Below, piece by piece: positions 32,917-41,409 of a stretch of 64,000 nucleotides of DNA. The position numbers were made by a program, and so were the translations under genes. This stretch comes from Tenacibaculum discolor (lineage in GTDB: Bacteria; Bacteroidota; Bacteroidia; Flavobacteriales; Flavobacteriaceae). The stretch's first letter is position 1. Each line of letters begins with the position of its first letter. Under the pieces are notes generated by a model, which made no database searches, was not told the origin of the DNA, and saw nothing but the letters and a program-made list of their open reading frames with translations. The stretch spans positions 248,001-312,000 of the forward strand of contig NZ_RCCS01000008.1 in NCBI RefSeq assembly GCF_003664185.1. The letters run 5' to 3'.

Positions 32917-33657
32917 TTAACCTTTAGTAAACTTAGCTGTCATGTTAGTTGTTGCATCTTGTCCTTGAATCTTCATTGTCATATTTATGTTTGACTCTAA
33001 AGGCATACCAGAACCTCTATCTATATCCATCGCTCCTGTAATATCTCCATCAGCAGCTCCTGTAACTTTTCCTGAAATATCTATTAAAACATTTTTAGAA
33101 GATATTGATTTTACTTTGTAGGTAAAGCTGAAGTTCATTGCTCCGTCATTCTTAGTTTTTGTCCAAGTATCTCCTACAGCAACTGCCTCTTTAGGGTAAA
33201 TTACACTACTAGATTGTTTTGTAATATCTTTTGCCCCTTGAATATTACTAGGCTCAACCTTTGTTTCTAAGATATTTCCTAGGTTATCACCTTTAGTCAT
33301 AATTGTAGCTGATAACATAGGCTGCATTTTAGACTTCATCATTTTTCCTGTCTCATCTAATTCTTCATCCTTTTTAGATGAGTCATATGATATATTCACT
33401 GCTCCTTGCTTCATATCCATTACCATTTTGGTAATTTTAGAACTACTTTCATATGTATCGCCTGAAACACCTGTTATATTATATTTCATTTGAATATGCA
33501 TATTATTTGTCATTATTCCAGTACCTATAACTTGAGCCATTTTCATATCCATAGTATACTTTTGTCCTTTCTCATAGTTTAAACGAAGTAACACCTTTTC
33601 TTGTGCAAAACTCACCATTGTTACACCTAAAAAAAGTGCTATTAAAATTTTTCTCAT
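32917..33657 (-). CDS. DUF6263-like exported protein
   Basis: A 246-residue protein. The start at 33657 gives a signal peptide (MRKILIALFLGVTMVSFAQ); an in-frame start at 33783 would lie inside the upstream E2 gene and is rejected. The mature protein is rich in beta strands and Met (KMAQVIGTGIMTNN, MVMDMKQGAVNI) with the late segment VAVGDTWTKTK common to this family. Such proteins are predicted periplasmic or outer-membrane-associated beta proteins of unknown role. Transcribed alone; hairpin terminators lie on both sides. Confidence 0.8.
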   Translation of the reverse strand: MRKILIALFLGVTMVSFAQEKVLLRLNYEKGQKYTMDMKMAQVIGTGIMTNNMHIQMKYNITGVSGDTYESSSKITKMVMDMKQGAVNISYDSSKKDEELDETGKMMKSKMQPMLSATIMTKGDNLGNILETKVEPSNIQGAKDITKQSSSVIYPKEAVAVGDTWTKTKNDGAMNFSFTYKVKSISSKNVLIDISGKVTGAADGDITGAMDIDRGSGMPLESNINMTMKIQGQDATTNMTAKFTKG

Positions 33658-33709
33658 CTTTTTTTGATTTCTATTAGTAGTTAAAGTAGCTAATATAGTT
33701 AAAAATAAA

Positions 33710-33738
33710 AAAGGCTTAGGTGAAATACCTAAGCCTTT
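33710..33738 (-). terminator. Terminator of the E2 gene
   Basis: Stem AAAGGCTTAGGT / ACCTAAGCCTTT followed on the minus strand by TTTTTATTTTT. Confidence 0.85.
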
Positions 33739-33758
33739 TAAAATATTATGTCGCTTTT

Positions 33759-35066
33759 TTAAAAATCTTGATTTACATCCCAAGATTCTAAAATTTCTTT
33801 TAATGTTTTAATAAACATACCTCCTAAAGCTCCATTTACCACTCTATGATCATAAGAATGTGATACAATCATTTTGTGACGTATTCCTATAAAATCTCCT
33901 TCTGAAGTTTCAATAACAGCTGGCTTTTTAACAATAGCTCCTAAAGCTAAAATTGCAACTTGAGGTTGGTTAATTATTGGTGTACCTGTAATACTTCCAA
34001 AACTACCAACATTCGTTACTGTATAAGTTCCTCCCTGAATTTCGTCTGGTTTTAACTTATTAGCACGAGCTCTACCTGCTAAATCGTTTACTTGCTTAGT
34101 CATACCAACTAAATTTAACATATCAGCGTTTTTAATTACTGGTACAATTAAATTTCCATCAGGTAAAGCTGCTGCCATTCCTAAGTTTACATTTCCTCTT
34201 TTAATGATTTTATCTCCATCAACAGAAATGTTTATCATTGGATGCTTCTTAATTGTAGAAGCTACCGCTTGCATAAATATTGGTGTAAATGTTAACTTCT
34301 CCCCTTCTCTTTGTTGGTAAGCATTTTTAACTTTATTTCTCCAATTAACAATATTTGTTACGTCAATTTCAATAAATGATTGTACATGAGCTGATGTTTG
34401 AATAGAGTCAACCATATGTTTAGAGATTAATTTCCCCATACGGCTCATTTCTATAATTTCATCTTGACCACTTAACGAAACTGGAGTTGGTGCTGGTGCC
34501 GATTGAGGTACCGATTTCTTCTCTGTTGAAGCTGGCGCTGCAACTGTTGGTTGACTTCCTCTATTTTCTAAATATGATAAAATATCATTTTTAGTAACTC
34601 TTCCTTCTTTACCAGTTCCTTTTATAGTTTCTAACTCTTCTACAGATATTCCTTCTGTTTGCGCAATACTTTTTACTAATGGTGAATAAAAACGATCGCT
34701 TGATGAAGTATCAATCGTAGTCGCTACTGTCTCTTTAGCTACTTCAACTGTTTTTTCTACTGCTGCAACAGTTTCTGGTTTAACCTCTTCTTTCTTAGGT
34801 GCGTCTACTGTAGCTCCTTCTTCTCCTTCTGTTTCTATAATTGCAATAGTTTCACCTACTTGTACAACAGCATCTTTTTCAAATAAGATTTCAACTAAGG
34901 TTCCTTCTACTTCACTAGGTACTTCACTATCTACTTTATCTGTAGCTACTTCAACAACGGTATCATCTATATCAATAGTTTCTCCAACTTCTTTTACCCA
35001 AGAAGTTATTGTTGCTTCTGCAACGCTTTCGCCCATTTTAGGCAACTTCAATTCGTATCTAGCCAT
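33759..35066 (-). CDS. 2-oxo acid dehydrogenase E2 (dihydrolipoamide acyltransferase)
   Basis: A 435-residue E2: lipoyl domain 1-75 with the lipoylated Lys44 (ATDKVDSE), a flexible Ala/Pro/Glu-rich linker, a peripheral subunit-binding domain (about 127-170, FYSPLVKSIAQTEGISVEEL), a second linker, and the catalytic domain (about 205-435). The catalytic motif is HRVVNG (His407), where most family members have HRVVDG. The single lipoyl domain and solitary position suggest the branched-chain type, but substrate class cannot be fixed without E1. It forms the core of a multienzyme complex in the cytoplasm. A TAACTTCG box close to the -7 consensus lies upstream at 35089-35096. Confidence 0.9.
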   Translation of the reverse strand: MARYELKLPKMGESVAEATITSWVKEVGETIDIDDTVVEVATDKVDSEVPSEVEGTLVEILFEKDAVVQVGETIAIIETEGEEGATVDAPKKEEVKPETVAAVEKTVEVAKETVATTIDTSSSDRFYSPLVKSIAQTEGISVEELETIKGTGKEGRVTKNDILSYLENRGSQPTVAAPASTEKKSVPQSAPAPTPVSLSGQDEIIEMSRMGKLISKHMVDSIQTSAHVQSFIEIDVTNIVNWRNKVKNAYQQREGEKLTFTPIFMQAVASTIKKHPMINISVDGDKIIKRGNVNLGMAAALPDGNLIVPVIKNADMLNLVGMTKQVNDLAGRARANKLKPDEIQGGTYTVTNVGSFGSITGTPIINQPQVAILALGAIVKKPAVIETSEGDFIGIRHKMIVSHSYDHRVVNGALGGMFIKTLKEILESWDVNQDF

Positions 35067-35260
35067 AGTGTATAATTTTAAACGCTTGCGAAGTTACTAA
35101 AAAGCAACGATTTTTTCATGATTTTATCCGTTAAATATTTTTGATTTCTTCTTTACTGATTAAATTATCCTCAATTCAACTCTAAAAAACAACAAATAGA
35201 TTATTGTTATCTCTATAAAAAACAAATATCATTACGAATAATCTAATATCTAATTAAACT

Positions 35261-35290
35261 TTTGTTTGTTCGCTCAAAATTCTATTTTTG
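35261..35290 (+). promoter_or_regulatory. Promoter of the helicase gene (TTTG-N18-TATTTTTG)
   Basis: TTTG at 35261-35264 and TATTTTTG at 35283-35290 are separated by 18 bases, matching both boxes and the spacing of flavobacterial promoters. Confidence 0.65.
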
Positions 35291-35312
35291 AACTCCTTAA
35301 CCTAATTAAAAA

Positions 35313-37952
35313 TTGTTGAACGAAGCTATTACCAAACTTAACTTCTTATTTGACTGGAGACCTTATCAAACAAAAGTGCTTCAAAATTTTTCAGTTCATA
35401 TACAGGATGATCATTTTCATATAGTTGCTCCACCTGGTTCTGGGAAAACAATTTTAGGAATCGAAATTATTAAAAGAATAGGTAAAAAAACATTGATTCT
35501 AGCTCCCACTTTAACCATTAGAAATCAATGGGAAGATCGTTTACAAAACTTTTTTACTACCGATTGTAATTTTTCTCAGGTTTCATTTGATATTAAACAA
35601 CCTTCTGATATTACTTTTTCTACATATCAGGCTTTACACAGTTTTTATAAGTCTTTTGATACTAAGGAAGCCTATTATAATTTCTTTAAAAAACATCAAA
35701 TAGAAGTTTTGTTATTAGATGAAGCTCATCACTTAAAAAACGCTTGGTGGAAATGTTTATTTGACTTAAAAGAACAACACATGCAAACTGTTGTTGCCTT
35801 AACCGCTACTCCACCGTATGACAGTGACAATACTGAAATTCAAAAATATTTTAAACTGTGTGGTGAAATTGATGATGAAATTGTAGTTCCTGATTTAGTG
35901 AAAGAGCAAAATCTTTGTCCACATCAAGATTTAGTTTTTCTATCCGAACCTGAAGATCAAGAAATTAATTTTATTACTGATTTTAGGCTTAAAATTTCTC
36001 AGTTTGTTACTGACATCTTAAAAGATAAAGAGTTTATTTCTTTTCTAAAACAACACAGATTTTATGCTAAAACAGAGGAAAACTTAGAAGAACTCTACAA
36101 GTATTCTGATTTCTTTTCTTCTATGTTAATCTTCTTACACGAAGCAGGAAAAACTATTCCTTTTGAAAAACTACGTGTATTAGGTTTTGATAAAGATGAA
36201 GAGATTGATTTTCCTTCAATTACAAATGAATGGATTCAAATTTTGTTTCAACACTTATTAGTAACTGATCGTAAAAATCTTATTGAAGATGAAGTTTATT
36301 TAGATTTTTTAGAAAAAAAACTTCGAAAATTGGCAGTTTTTAGTAAAAACAAAGTCAATTTAGTAGGAAATGAACTTTTGTATAAATCACTCAGTAATAG
36401 TCCTAGTAAATTAAAAAGTATTACAACTATTGTTCAACAAGAACAACAAAATTTACAAGACGATTTACGTTGTGTTATTTTATCAGATTATATTAGAAAA
36501 GAATACCTAAACTGTTCTTTACCTGAAATAAAAGAAATTAAAAAACTAGGAGTTATTCCTATTTTTCATCATGTTAGAACAACTACTAAAAACAAAAATA
36601 GTTTAGCTGTTCTTACAGGTAGTTTAGTAATTATTCATAGTAGTAATATTGCTAAACTTGGTTTGGTTGATGCTATTGATAACTACAATTACACTCCTTT
36701 AAAATCGGATACCGAGTTTGTAATTCTTACAACTAAAAATTCATCTAAACATAGTATTGTTGAAGCCATTACTCAGCTTTTTGAATTCGGACATGTCAAA
36801 ATTTTAGTGGGTACAAAATCGTTATTAGGTGAAGGTTGGGACGCCCCATCCATCAATAGCTTAATTTTAGCTTCTGTTGTAGGCTCATTTGTTACTTCAA
36901 ATCAAATGCGTGGACGTGCAATTCGAGTAGATAGCAAAAACCCTAATAAAGTTGGTTTAATTTGGCATTTGGCTTGTATTGATACTTCGGATGAGTTTGG
37001 AGGACGAGACTTTGAAATTCTTACTCGTCGTTTTAATGCTTTCTTAGGTATTTCCAATGGTAAAAAAGCTGTTATAACTAGCGGAATTGAACGTCTGCAG
37101 CTTCCTGCTAATTTTATTGATGATGATATTCAACAACAAAATAAAAAGACTTTAGAGCTTTCTAAAAACAGAAATTTAATTTCTCAACGATGGACAAATG
37201 CCATTAGCAATGGAAAAGGAATTATTAAAGAACTTACCTTTTTTAATGAAAAGAATAAACAATATCCTAAACAGAAAAAGTTGTATTATCAAGATATTGT
37301 AAAATACACGATTGGTGAAATTATTATTGGTTTATCCTTTTTTCTTCCTGAATTTATCATCAAAAACTTTAATGTTTTATTACAAAAGGGTATTATTTAC
37401 TTCCTATTTGCTTTGTCTTCTGCCTTAGGACTAACTTTTGGTTATAAAATTTATAAGTCTGTTCAATTGTATGTATACTTCGGATTGATTCATAAAAAAA
37501 TAGATAAAATCGCATTGGCTATTTTGGAATCTCTTTATGAGCTAAACCTTTTAACAACACCATTAAACGGTATACTAGTTCAAACTCAATTATTAGCTAA
37601 AGGAAATGTTTCTTGCACCATTCACGGAGCAAACAGGTATGAAAGCACACTATTCATAAAGGCTTTGGATGAGTTGTTACAACCTATCGATAACCCCAAA
37701 TATTTACTGATAAAAACGAGTTGGTTCCGCAGAAAATTAAAATTAAATAATTTCTTTCCTGTTCCAGAAATTTTTGGTGTTCGCAAAAAAGAATGTCAAG
37801 TTTTTCAATCTCACTGGAACAAACATCTTGGTAAATCTAAGTTAGTATACACACGAACTTTGGATGGAAGAAAACTGTTACTAAAGGCACGTCTTTTCCA
37901 TATTCATAATGTGAATAGTGAACTTACTAAGAAAAATGTTGTTTGGAAATAG
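35313..37952 (+). CDS. Superfamily II DEAH-box helicase with internal membrane segment
   Basis: An 879-residue protein. RecA-like domain 1 has a Q-like entry (WRPYQTKVL, 15-23), Walker A PPGSGKT (40-46), DEAH (136-139) and TATPP (164-168). After a long insert (about 190-450), RecA-like domain 2 ends with GEGWDAPSIN and QMRGRAIR (531-538). Then come two hydrophobic helices (about 664-712) and a C-terminal domain of about 165 residues that I do not recognise. The start is TTG at 35313, because TAA at 35307-35309 closes the frame and no ATG lies before the Walker motif. A good promoter is 23 bases upstream. A helicase anchored in the membrane is unusual. Function not assigned. Confidence 0.85.
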   Translation: MLNEAITKLNFLFDWRPYQTKVLQNFSVHIQDDHFHIVAPPGSGKTILGIEIIKRIGKKTLILAPTLTIRNQWEDRLQNFFTTDCNFSQVSFDIKQPSDITFSTYQALHSFYKSFDTKEAYYNFFKKHQIEVLLLDEAHHLKNAWWKCLFDLKEQHMQTVVALTATPPYDSDNTEIQKYFKLCGEIDDEIVVPDLVKEQNLCPHQDLVFLSEPEDQEINFITDFRLKISQFVTDILKDKEFISFLKQHRFYAKTEENLEELYKYSDFFSSMLIFLHEAGKTIPFEKLRVLGFDKDEEIDFPSITNEWIQILFQHLLVTDRKNLIEDEVYLDFLEKKLRKLAVFSKNKVNLVGNELLYKSLSNSPSKLKSITTIVQQEQQNLQDDLRCVILSDYIRKEYLNCSLPEIKEIKKLGVIPIFHHVRTTTKNKNSLAVLTGSLVIIHSSNIAKLGLVDAIDNYNYTPLKSDTEFVILTTKNSSKHSIVEAITQLFEFGHVKILVGTKSLLGEGWDAPSINSLILASVVGSFVTSNQMRGRAIRVDSKNPNKVGLIWHLACIDTSDEFGGRDFEILTRRFNAFLGISNGKKAVITSGIERLQLPANFIDDDIQQQNKKTLELSKNRNLISQRWTNAISNGKGIIKELTFFNEKNKQYPKQKKLYYQDIVKYTIGEIIIGLSFFLPEFIIKNFNVLLQKGIIYFLFALSSALGLTFGYKIYKSVQLYVYFGLIHKKIDKIALAILESLYELNLLTTPLNGILVQTQLLAKGNVSCTIHGANRYESTLFIKALDELLQPIDNPKYLLIKTSWFRRKLKLNNFFPVPEIFGVRKKECQVFQSHWNKHLGKSKLVYTRTLDGRKLLLKARLFHIHNVNSELTKKNVVWK

Positions 37953-37960
37953 GTTTTAAA

Positions 37961-38863
37961 TTATACCCAGTTTTTAGGTTTAGCCAATACCTTTAATAAT
38001 TTTGCTTCTTCAGAACCTTTTGCTGGATGGTGATTGTATTTCCACTGTACCGTTGGTGGTAAACTCATTAAAATACTTTCTATACGTCCGTTCGTTTTTA
38101 AACCAAATAAGGTTCCTCTATCGTGTACTAAATTAAATTCTACATAACGACCACGACGTACTTCTTGCCAGTCTTTATGTTCTTGAGTGTACGCTATATC
38201 TTTTCTTCTCTCAACAATTGGTACATATGAGTTTAAAAAGCTATTTCCTACTTCGGTAACAAAATCATATCGATCTTGCATAGAGAACTCCTCTGTTTCT
38301 TTTAAATAGTCAAAGAACAAACCTCCTAAACCACGTGCTTCATTTCTGTGTGCATTCCAAAAGTAGTTATCACAAGTTTCTTTAAATTTTGGATAAAAGT
38401 CTGGGTGGTGCTTATCACAAGCTTCTTTACAAACAGTGTGAAAATGTTTTGCATCTTCTTCAAATAAATAATATGGAGTTAAATCTTGCCCACCACCAAA
38501 CCATTGTGTAACAATGTTTCCATCACTATCATACATTTCAAAATAACGCCAGTTAGCGTGTACTGTAGGTACAAATGGATTCTTTGGATGGATTACTAAA
38601 CTTAATCCACAAGCGAAAAAGTCGCCACTCTCCACTCCAAATTGCTTTCTTAATGCTTCAGGCAACTCACCAAAAACTTTAGATATATTTACACCTCCTT
38701 TTTCAAAAATATTTCCATTTTCAATCACACGAGTTCTACCTCCTCCACCTTCAGCACGCTTCCATAAATCTTCTTGAAACTTAGCTTTCCCATCTATAGC
38801 TTCTAATTTAGATGTTATGGTATCTTGTAATTCTTGAATGTAGGCGTAAAATTGTTCTTTCAT
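37961..38863 (-). CDS. hemF: Oxygen-dependent coproporphyrinogen III oxidase
   Basis: A 300-residue HemF with the family signature YFEMYDSDGNIVTQWFGGGQDLTPYY, the region HFHTVCKEACDKHHPDFYPKFK, and GLGGLFFDYL. It converts coproporphyrinogen III to protoporphyrinogen IX using O2, late in heme synthesis. The start at 38863 gives the standard N-terminus; the in-frame ATG eight codons earlier lies close to the promoter and is rejected. It is the last gene of the minus-strand heme cluster, with its own -7 box (TACTTTTG, 38885-38892) at the end of the upstream gene. No oxygen-independent HemN is in the window. Confidence 0.95.
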   Translation of the reverse strand: MKEQFYAYIQELQDTITSKLEAIDGKAKFQEDLWKRAEGGGGRTRVIENGNIFEKGGVNISKVFGELPEALRKQFGVESGDFFACGLSLVIHPKNPFVPTVHANWRYFEMYDSDGNIVTQWFGGGQDLTPYYLFEEDAKHFHTVCKEACDKHHPDFYPKFKETCDNYFWNAHRNEARGLGGLFFDYLKETEEFSMQDRYDFVTEVGNSFLNSYVPIVERRKDIAYTQEHKDWQEVRRGRYVEFNLVHDRGTLFGLKTNGRIESILMSLPPTVQWKYNHHPAKGSEEAKLLKVLAKPKNWV

Positions 38864-38884
38864 GTGTTTGTTTCTGTTGAAGTG

Positions 38885-38892
38885 CAAAAGTA
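38885..38892 (-). promoter_or_regulatory. -7 box of hemF (TACTTTTG)
   Basis: Minus-strand TACTTTTG lies 21 bases before the hemF ATG, just past the stop of the EI24-like gene, so hemF can be transcribed apart from the rest of the cluster. Confidence 0.55.
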
Positions 38893-38893
38893 C

Positions 38894-39640
38894 TTATTCT
38901 GGTAATTTTTTAAGCTGTATTTTCTTAATAGTTTCTGTAGTAGCTGCGGTTACTGATAATGGTAATACCAGAATTACTCCAATAACAGGAATTAATAAAA
39001 ATAACATAAATACAACTCCATTTCCTATAGCTAACCCCTTGTTTTCTTTTACAAAATTGATACTTTCTCTGTATTTAAAATGACGTTCAAGCGTATAGTC
39101 CATATTACCAAAACCTGCATAATATGCTTGCATTAAAAATAGTAACACAGTTGAAACAATACCTATCACAGGAATCAATCCTAATAATAAGATAGGAATT
39201 GTCAATAAGAGTTCTCTGGTTAAATTTCTAAGGTTTATTCGTATACCTCTAATTAATTGTTCTTGAAAAGAAGTTATTCTATGTGTATGATCTTCTCCTC
39301 TAAGATGATCTTCAATTTTTTCTGAAACTGGACTCATAAAAGGCGCCGATAATGCCATTACAATATGTTTGTATAATACCAAACCTATTACCACAATAAG
39401 TAATCCACTTAAAAAAGTACTAATTACTTCAAAGGTTTCTTTACCAAATTCCCATTTCCAAAAATTTGCTACATAATGACCTATGTTATCTGAAAATGTA
39501 TATGCCATAAAGCCAACAAATGTTGCTGTTAATAGGCTTATAAACATTGGAATGATAAAATACTTCCATAGTTTTAACTTTGAAATCATTCCAAAAGCTC
39601 CAAAATAAGCTTGAATTCCTTTTACTATATTTTGCATCAT
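38894..39640 (-). CDS. EI24-domain (CysZ-like) membrane protein
   Basis: A 248-residue polytopic membrane protein with the EI24/CysZ layout: helices near 25-50 and 70-90, the segment MALSAPFMSPVSEKIEDHLRG, then helices near 150-175 and 205-230. CysZ relatives in proteobacteria take up sulfate; most Bacteroidota members are uncharacterised. It sits inside the heme cluster between hemF and a thioredoxin-like gene, all on the minus strand, but a terminator (39663-39686) separates it from the upstream gene. A role in heme metabolism is possible by context only. Confidence 0.82.
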   Translation of the reverse strand: MMQNIVKGIQAYFGAFGMISKLKLWKYFIIPMFISLLTATFVGFMAYTFSDNIGHYVANFWKWEFGKETFEVISTFLSGLLIVVIGLVLYKHIVMALSAPFMSPVSEKIEDHLRGEDHTHRITSFQEQLIRGIRINLRNLTRELLLTIPILLLGLIPVIGIVSTVLLFLMQAYYAGFGNMDYTLERHFKYRESINFVKENKGLAIGNGVVFMLFLLIPVIGVILVLPLSVTAATTETIKKIQLKKLPE

Positions 39641-39662
39641 ATTTTTTTATGTGAAAATAAAA

Positions 39663-39686
39663 AACCTCTTTCAATAAAGAAAGAGG
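39663..39686 (-). terminator. Terminator after the thioredoxin-like gene
   Basis: Stem ACCTCTTTC / GAAAGAGGT, loop of six, followed on the minus strand by TTTTTTATTTTC. Confidence 0.85.
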
Positions 39687-39710
39687 TCTGTAAAATATTG
39701 TTGAATCTAT

Positions 39711-40313
39711 TTACTTTAAAATTGGTGCTAAAAAGTCTTCAAAATTCTTTGTATTAATTTCGTTTACTTTATCCCAACCTACTTCTTTTGTTGGTGTTGC
39801 TGCTCCTCTTTTAACGTTTACAAATTGTTTGTCTTTGTTAATTAAATAAGCTGTAGGGTAATCTAGTTTGTGAACAAATCCACTAATATCTAAATAACCT
39901 TTTTTAACTTTATCTATTTCTCTTGCAGGTACTAGTTTGATTCTTTTGTCTAGTTTTTCAGCCATTCTTTTAACTTTAGCTTCTTTGTCCCAAAAAATCA
40001 TAACAAACTCTAATTGGTCATTATATTTTTCAACCATTTTGTTTAAAGCTGGTACATCTCCCCAACATGGAGCTGACCAAGTTGCATTGGCTATAAGCAC
40101 AATTGGCTTGTTAATTTTGTCAGTACTTACCGTTTTACTATCCATCGTAGTAAAATTATAATTTAACAAATAAGAGCCTTTAATGCACTTATCAATCAAA
40201 CCTTCAGCACTTTCTTCTACACAATTGTTTACTGCAAAATTGTAATACGTTTTATTTTGTGCGAAAATAACGGTTGTTAAAAAACACATCAAAACAAAAT
40301 ATAAATTCTTCAT
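39711..40313 (-). CDS. Exported thioredoxin-fold protein with SxxC in place of CxxC
   Basis: A 200-residue protein with a signal peptide (about 1-19, ending IFAQ) and a TlpA/thioredoxin-like domain. The active-site loop is ATWSAPCWGDVP: Cys83 is present but the first Cys of CxxC is Ser80. The cis-Pro loop (LDYPTAYLI) is kept. Two further Cys residues (31 and 43) lie in the N-terminal extension. A single resolving Cys suggests a non-classical redox or binding role rather than a disulfide reductase. It lies 20 bases after hemE, suggesting co-transcription with the heme cluster. Confidence 0.82.
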   Translation of the reverse strand: MKNLYFVLMCFLTTVIFAQNKTYYNFAVNNCVEESAEGLIDKCIKGSYLLNYNFTTMDSKTVSTDKINKPIVLIANATWSAPCWGDVPALNKMVEKYNDQLEFVMIFWDKEAKVKRMAEKLDKRIKLVPAREIDKVKKGYLDISGFVHKLDYPTAYLINKDKQFVNVKRGAATPTKEVGWDKVNEINTKNFEDFLAPILK

Positions 40314-40333
40314 TTTTAATTATTTAAAGGGGG

Positions 40334-41365
40334 TTATCTGTCGGCTTTATACTCTTTAACCGCGTCAATAAATGCCTTTGCATTATCTAGCGGGATGTTC
40401 GGTAAAATTCCGTGCCCCAAGTTAACAATATATTTGTCTTTACCAAACTCATTTATCATTTGGTGTACCATCTTTTTTATTTCAGCTGGTGGAGACAACA
40501 ATCTTGAAGGATCAAAGTTACCTTGTAAGGTAATATTTCCTCCTGTTAAATAACGAGCATTTCTTGCAGAACATGTCCAATCTACTCCTAAAGCTGAGGC
40601 GTTTGATTGTGCCATTTCATGTAAGGCAAACCAACACCCTTTACCAAAAGCAATAACTGGAGCATCATCTTTCAATGCTTCTATTATTTGATTGATGTAC
40701 TGCCATGAAAATTCTTGATAATCTGTTGGAGATAACATTCCTCCCCAAGAATCAAAAACTTGTACAGCGTTTACACCTGCTTTTACCTTTTCTTTTAAAT
40801 ATGCAATTGTGGTATCTGTAATCTTCTGAAGCAATTCGTGTGCCAAAATTGGTTGAGTGAAACAAAATTCTTTTGCTTTGTCGAAATTTTTAGACCCTTG
40901 TCCTTGTACAACGTAACATAAAATTGTCCATGGAGACCCCGCAAAACCTATTAATGGTATTTCATCGTTTAGCTTTTCTTTGGTTGCTTTAATAGCATCC
41001 ATCACATATCCTAATTCTTCATGAATATCAGGTATAATTACGTTGTCTAACCCTTTTTTATCTCTTACAGGATTTGGCAAATAAGGTCCAAAGTTAGGTT
41101 TCATTTCCACTTCAATATTCATTGCTTGTGGAATTACTAAAATATCTGAGAATAATATCGCAGCATCCATTCCGTATCTACGAATTGGTTGTACTGTAAT
41201 TTCTGAAGCTAATTCTGGAGTTCTACAACGTGTAAAGAAATCGTACTTTTCTCGAATTTCCATAAACTCTGGCAAATACCTTCCTGCTTGACGCATCATC
41301 CATACTGGTGGACGGTCAACTGTTTCTCCTTTTAAAGCTCTTAAAAATAAATCGTTTTTTATCAT
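40334..41365 (-). CDS. hemE: Uroporphyrinogen decarboxylase
   Basis: A 343-residue HemE with the N-terminal signature [16 protein letters not shown], the catalytic Asp in [12 protein letters not shown] and the C-terminal [11 protein letters not shown]. It removes the four acetate carboxyls of uroporphyrinogen III to give coproporphyrinogen III. In the minus-strand heme cluster it lies 44 bases after hemL, with a small palindromic element (41378-41400) in the gap, and 20 bases before the thioredoxin-like gene. Confidence 0.97.
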   Translation of the reverse strand: MIKNDLFLRALKGETVDRPPVWMMRQAGRYLPEFMEIREKYDFFTRCRTPELASEITVQPIRRYGMDAAILFSDILVIPQAMNIEVEMKPNFGPYLPNPVRDKKGLDNVIIPDIHEELGYVMDAIKATKEKLNDEIPLIGFAGSPWTILCYVVQGQGSKNFDKAKEFCFTQPILAHELLQKITDTTIAYLKEKVKAGVNAVQVFDSWGGMLSPTDYQEFSWQYINQIIEALKDDAPVIAFGKGCWFALHEMAQSNASALGVDWTCSARNARYLTGGNITLQGNFDPSRLLSPPAEIKKMVHQMINEFGKDKYIVNLGHGILPNIPLDNAKAFIDAVKEYKADR

Positions 41366-41377
41366 GTCTATCTTTAT

Positions 41378-41400
41378 GTCATCCTTCCTCGTAATGACAA
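41378..41400. repeat. Short palindromic intergenic element between hemL and hemE
   Basis: TGTCAT and ATGACA surround CCTTCCTCGTA. A similar TGTCAT/ATGACA element with a related core is at 25171-25202. This may be a relic of a small dispersed palindromic repeat. Confidence 0.45.
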
Positions 41401-41409
41401 TTATTTATT

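Noticed and set aside
33658..33783. Longer start of the DUF6263-like protein
   Set aside because: It would overlap the E2 gene end and its terminator and would displace the signal peptide.
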